Assembly: GCA_964457935.1 (NCBI GenBank)
Contig: CAYWFC010000020.1
Span: 1-17,697, forward strand
Source: STF1-107 sp964457935
GTDB taxonomy: Bacteria > Bacillota > Clostridia > Christensenellales > UBA1242
Length of the DNA stretch: 17,697 bases
Direction of reading: 5' to 3'
The first letter of the stretch is position 1; each line of letters begins with the position of its first letter. The position numbers and the translations under genes were made by a program. Positions 15,897 to 17,697 of the stretch are shown piece after piece. The notes under the pieces are model-generated. The model searched no databases. It was not told where the DNA came from and was given only the letters and a program-made list of their open reading frames with translations.

Positions 15897-15925
15897 ATGA
15901 TAACACATTTTTTGAGATAATACAA
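15897..15925 (-). promoter_or_regulatory. Predicted rarA promoter (leaderless, extended -10)
   Basis: On the - strand, TTGTAT (15925-15920), a 17-bp spacer and TATCAT (15902-15897) with TG at 15905-15904. The -10 box ends 6 nt before the ATG at 15890, so the predicted first transcribed base is the A of the start codon. The 35-bp gap after the upstream gene holds only this promoter. Confidence 0.6.
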
Positions 15926-17068
15926 TCATATCTTTTTTAGTTTTGCCAAAATTTTTTTGCCATTCTCGTACTTGGCTACGCATTCGTCTCCGACATATAT
16001 GGCGAAATCCGCATAAGCATACCGCATGTCAGGCTTGACTAACCCACTAGTGCTGACACCGTACACATACTTTAGTAGATGATAATACCTTGCGAAATAA
16101 TCTTTGGCAAAATTGGCATACATTATATACTTCTTCATCCCTTGACGCGCGAGTTGCGCCCCGTAATGCTCATAGTCAAAGTCATATAGCGCCCCGATAC
16201 ACTCCAGTGGCTCGCGACGTAATTGCGCCCTAGCCAAATGCGCCAGTGTCCCGACATTAGCCAGACTGTCATCATCAGAGCGTATCGCACTCGTCTCCAC
16301 CAAAGCAATGCCGTCACTCACATAGTCACACACTATGTCCATATCTACTACTTGCTCACTCGTATTAGTGAATGTCAATGCGTTTCTCTCCAGTCTCACC
16401 CTACCACTGTATGCGAGAGAAAATATCTCTTTGCCGAAGATATTTTTAATGCTATAAATATTTTTATTTTTGCACAATAAATATCCGTAATTATTTTTTG
16501 GTAAAATTAAAATATTATTTTTATTTTTAATTATTTTTATTTTATTTTTTTCGTAATAACACTCGCATATGCCAGTATTTACGCTGTCATACGCGATATA
16601 AGGGCGATTAATATTTAATGAATTAATTAAACTATTATTTTTTTTATTTATATTTTCGTCGATAAAATATATTTGAATATTTTTTATATTTATTTTTTTT
16701 ATATTTTTGCACACTATATTTATTTTTTTGTTTAATATCCCCACAGCCTGCACCAGCATAGCCACATTGCCGTATATATTGCATTTAGTCGTGACGTACA
16801 CCGGCGCACGCTCGAGACGTAGCGCATCATACACACTGCGGTCGAGTGGCGAATACACTTTGGGAGTATTGTAGTATATTTTCTTGCACACTATGTCGGC
16901 ATATACCCGCACGAAGATATTGTCCTTGGCGCGCCTTATCTCGTCACTAAAAAACTCATATCTCTCACAGTGATATACCACATCTGCTCTGTTCTCACTC
17001 TTGTACCTAGCCACAGCATACGCCACCACGCCGAACACCGCCCCGCACCCTAAAATAGTCCATATCAT
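15926..17068 (-). CDS. Unknown single-pass membrane protein with A/T-rich central island
   Basis: I do not recognise this 380-aa protein. A hydrophobic N-terminal segment (residues 2-20, IWTILGCGAVFGVVAYAVA) followed by RYKSENR predicts a single membrane anchor, with most of the protein cytoplasmic. Residues about 112-215 are a low-complexity stretch dominated by Lys, Asn and Ile, encoded by nearly pure A/T DNA, while the flanks (1-111 and 216-380) have normal composition. The C-terminal part includes CIGALYDFDYEHYGAQLARQG and YANFAKDYFARYYHLLKYVYG. The open frame extends to 17494, but that part overlaps gapA antisense, so ATG 17068 is taken as the start. No ribosome binding site or convincing promoter precedes it. 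The stop is TGA, 35 bp before rarA. Confidence 0.65.
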   Translation of the reverse strand: MIWTILGCGAVFGVVAYAVARYKSENRADVVYHCERYEFFSDEIRRAKDNIFVRVYADIVCKKIYYNTPKVYSPLDRSVYDALRLERAPVYVTTKCNIYGNVAMLVQAVGILNKKINIVCKNIKKINIKNIQIYFIDENINKKNNSLINSLNINRPYIAYDSVNTGICECYYEKNKIKIIKNKNNILILPKNNYGYLLCKNKNIYSIKNIFGKEIFSLAYSGRVRLERNALTFTNTSEQVVDMDIVCDYVSDGIALVETSAIRSDDDSLANVGTLAHLARAQLRREPLECIGALYDFDYEHYGAQLARQGMKKYIMYANFAKDYFARYYHLLKYVYGVSTSGLVKPDMRYAYADFAIYVGDECVAKYENGKKILAKLKKI

Positions 17069-17108
17069 AAAAATATTATTTACAGAAAAATCAATATCTA
17101 AAATATGT

Positions 17109-17137
17109 TTGACATTTTTGCGCACAATAATTACAAT
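17109..17137 (+). promoter_or_regulatory. gapA promoter
   Basis: TTGACA (17109-17114), a 17-bp spacer and TACAAT (17132-17137) make a near-consensus sigmaA promoter. The predicted start near 17144 leaves an 18-nt leader containing AAGGAGA (17149-17155). This fits a constitutive, highly expressed glycolytic gene. Confidence 0.85.
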
Positions 17138-17161
17138 AAACACATCAAAAGGAGAATATTT

Positions 17162-17697
17162 ATGAAAAAAATCAAGATAGGTATCAATGGCTTCGGCAGG
17201 ATAGGCCGTCTCATACTGCGCGCATGCACAGAGCGTGACGATATGGAAGTAGTCGCCATCAATGACCCATTCATCACAGCGGATTACGCTAGTTATCTGT
17301 ACAATTACGACACCATTCATGGCAACGCAGACGTTCTGTCCACATACGACGATAGCCATATCATCGTAGACGGCAGGGCTATTCAGCTTTTCGCCGAGCG
17401 CGAGCCAGAGCATATCGCATGGGGCGACGCCGGCGCAGAATACATCGTCGAGGCGACTGGCAAGTTCACCCACATAGATGACGCTCGTAGACATCTCATA
17501 GGCGGTGCGAAGAAAGTCATTATCTCCGCCCCAGGCAAGGAGTGCCCTATGTTCGTCTATGGCGTCAATTCCGACCTGTACACAGCAGATATGGACGTAG
17601 TTAGCAACGCTAGCTGTACCACGAATTGCCTCGCTCCCCTAGTGAAGATAGTGGACGACGCCTTCGGCATAGAGAATGGCCTCATGAGCACTATCCA
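17162..17697 (+). CDS. gapA: Glyceraldehyde-3-phosphate dehydrogenase (3' truncated by window edge)
   Basis: The first 178 codons of an NAD-dependent GAPDH, the glycolytic enzyme converting glyceraldehyde 3-phosphate to 1,3-bisphosphoglycerate. The protein begins MKKIKIGINGFGRIGRL, with the NAD-binding GxGxxG-type loop at residues 7-16. Asn34-Asp35 follow in AINDP, and the active-site segment SNASCTTNCLAP places the catalytic Cys at residue 152 (17615-17617). Asp35 in the NDP motif favours NAD over NADP. The start follows AAGGAGA with 6-nt spacing. C-ending codons are frequent, consistent with high expression. The gene diverges from the 380-aa membrane-protein gene across 93 bp. The rest lies beyond the window. 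Confidence 0.98.
   Translation, partial: MKKIKIGINGFGRIGRLILRACTERDDMEVVAINDPFITADYASYLYNYDTIHGNADVLSTYDDSHIIVDGRAIQLFAEREPEHIAWGDAGAEYIVEATGKFTHIDDARRHLIGGAKKVIISAPGKECPMFVYGVNSDLYTADMDVVSNASCTTNCLAPLVKIVDDAFGIENGLMSTI

Noticed and set aside
15891..15983. N-terminal extension of rarA (31 residues)
   Set aside because: It overlaps the end of the upstream gene and covers the predicted promoter. The RarA signature starts just after the downstream Met.
17069..17095. Divergent promoter for the 380-aa membrane-protein gene
   Set aside because: A/T-rich DNA offers many poor -10-like matches (for example TAATAT with TTAGAT), none with convincing spacing to the start codon.
17069..17494. N-terminal extension of the 380-aa membrane-protein frame to 522 aa
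   Set aside because: The extra 142 codons run antisense through the gapA promoter and its first 110 codons; GAPDH identity is unambiguous, so the extension is a chance open frame.

Overview
The window looks like a chromosomal segment of a low-GC, Gram-positive-type bacterium (Bacillota, plausibly an uncultured gut Clostridia-like lineage). Support comes from RNA polymerase subunits of Firmicutes size without the large proteobacterial insertions (RpoB 1225 aa, RpoC 1194 aa), AGGAGG-type ribosome binding sites, sigmaA-type TTGACA/TATAAT promoters, and a TasA/camelysin-type secreted protein fused to a DUF6273-like domain. TGA is used as a stop codon by several genes, so the genetic code is the standard bacterial one. 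Intergenic DNA is far more AT-rich than coding DNA. No rRNA, tRNA, CRISPR array, transposase or prophage gene is visible. The genus cannot be named from sequence alone.

Layout, left to right. (1) The 3' end of an unrecognised + strand gene, closed by a strong terminator. (2) pepF (+), an M3-family oligoendopeptidase F with its own promoter. (3) A convergent - strand gene for a 537-aa secreted protein; a bidirectional terminator and 18-bp tandem repeats separate it from pepF. Its promoter carries a run of ten G between the -35 and -10 boxes, the arrangement expected of a phase-variable promoter. (4) rpoB-rpoC (-), with tandem terminators after rpoC and a near-consensus promoter before rpoB. 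(5) A two-gene operon of unknown function (-), with overlapping genes and a palindrome across its promoter. (6) ung (-), uracil-DNA glycosylase. (7) rarA-trxB (-), a translationally coupled pair: recombination AAA+ ATPase and thioredoxin reductase. (8) A 380-aa single-pass membrane protein of unknown function (-) with an extreme A/T-rich central island. (9) The 5' part of gapA (+), glyceraldehyde-3-phosphate dehydrogenase, divergent from (8), with a consensus promoter.

Most of the content is housekeeping: transcription (rpoBC), DNA maintenance (ung, rarA), redox (trxB), glycolysis (gapA) and peptide turnover (pepF). The accessory element is the secreted protein between pepF and rpoC. Other points of note are very short or absent leaders (ung and rarA are predicted leaderless), rpoBC without rplJL upstream, an RpoB rifampicin pocket with Ile in place of the usual Gln513, and a TrxB with a degenerate NADPH-recognition motif.
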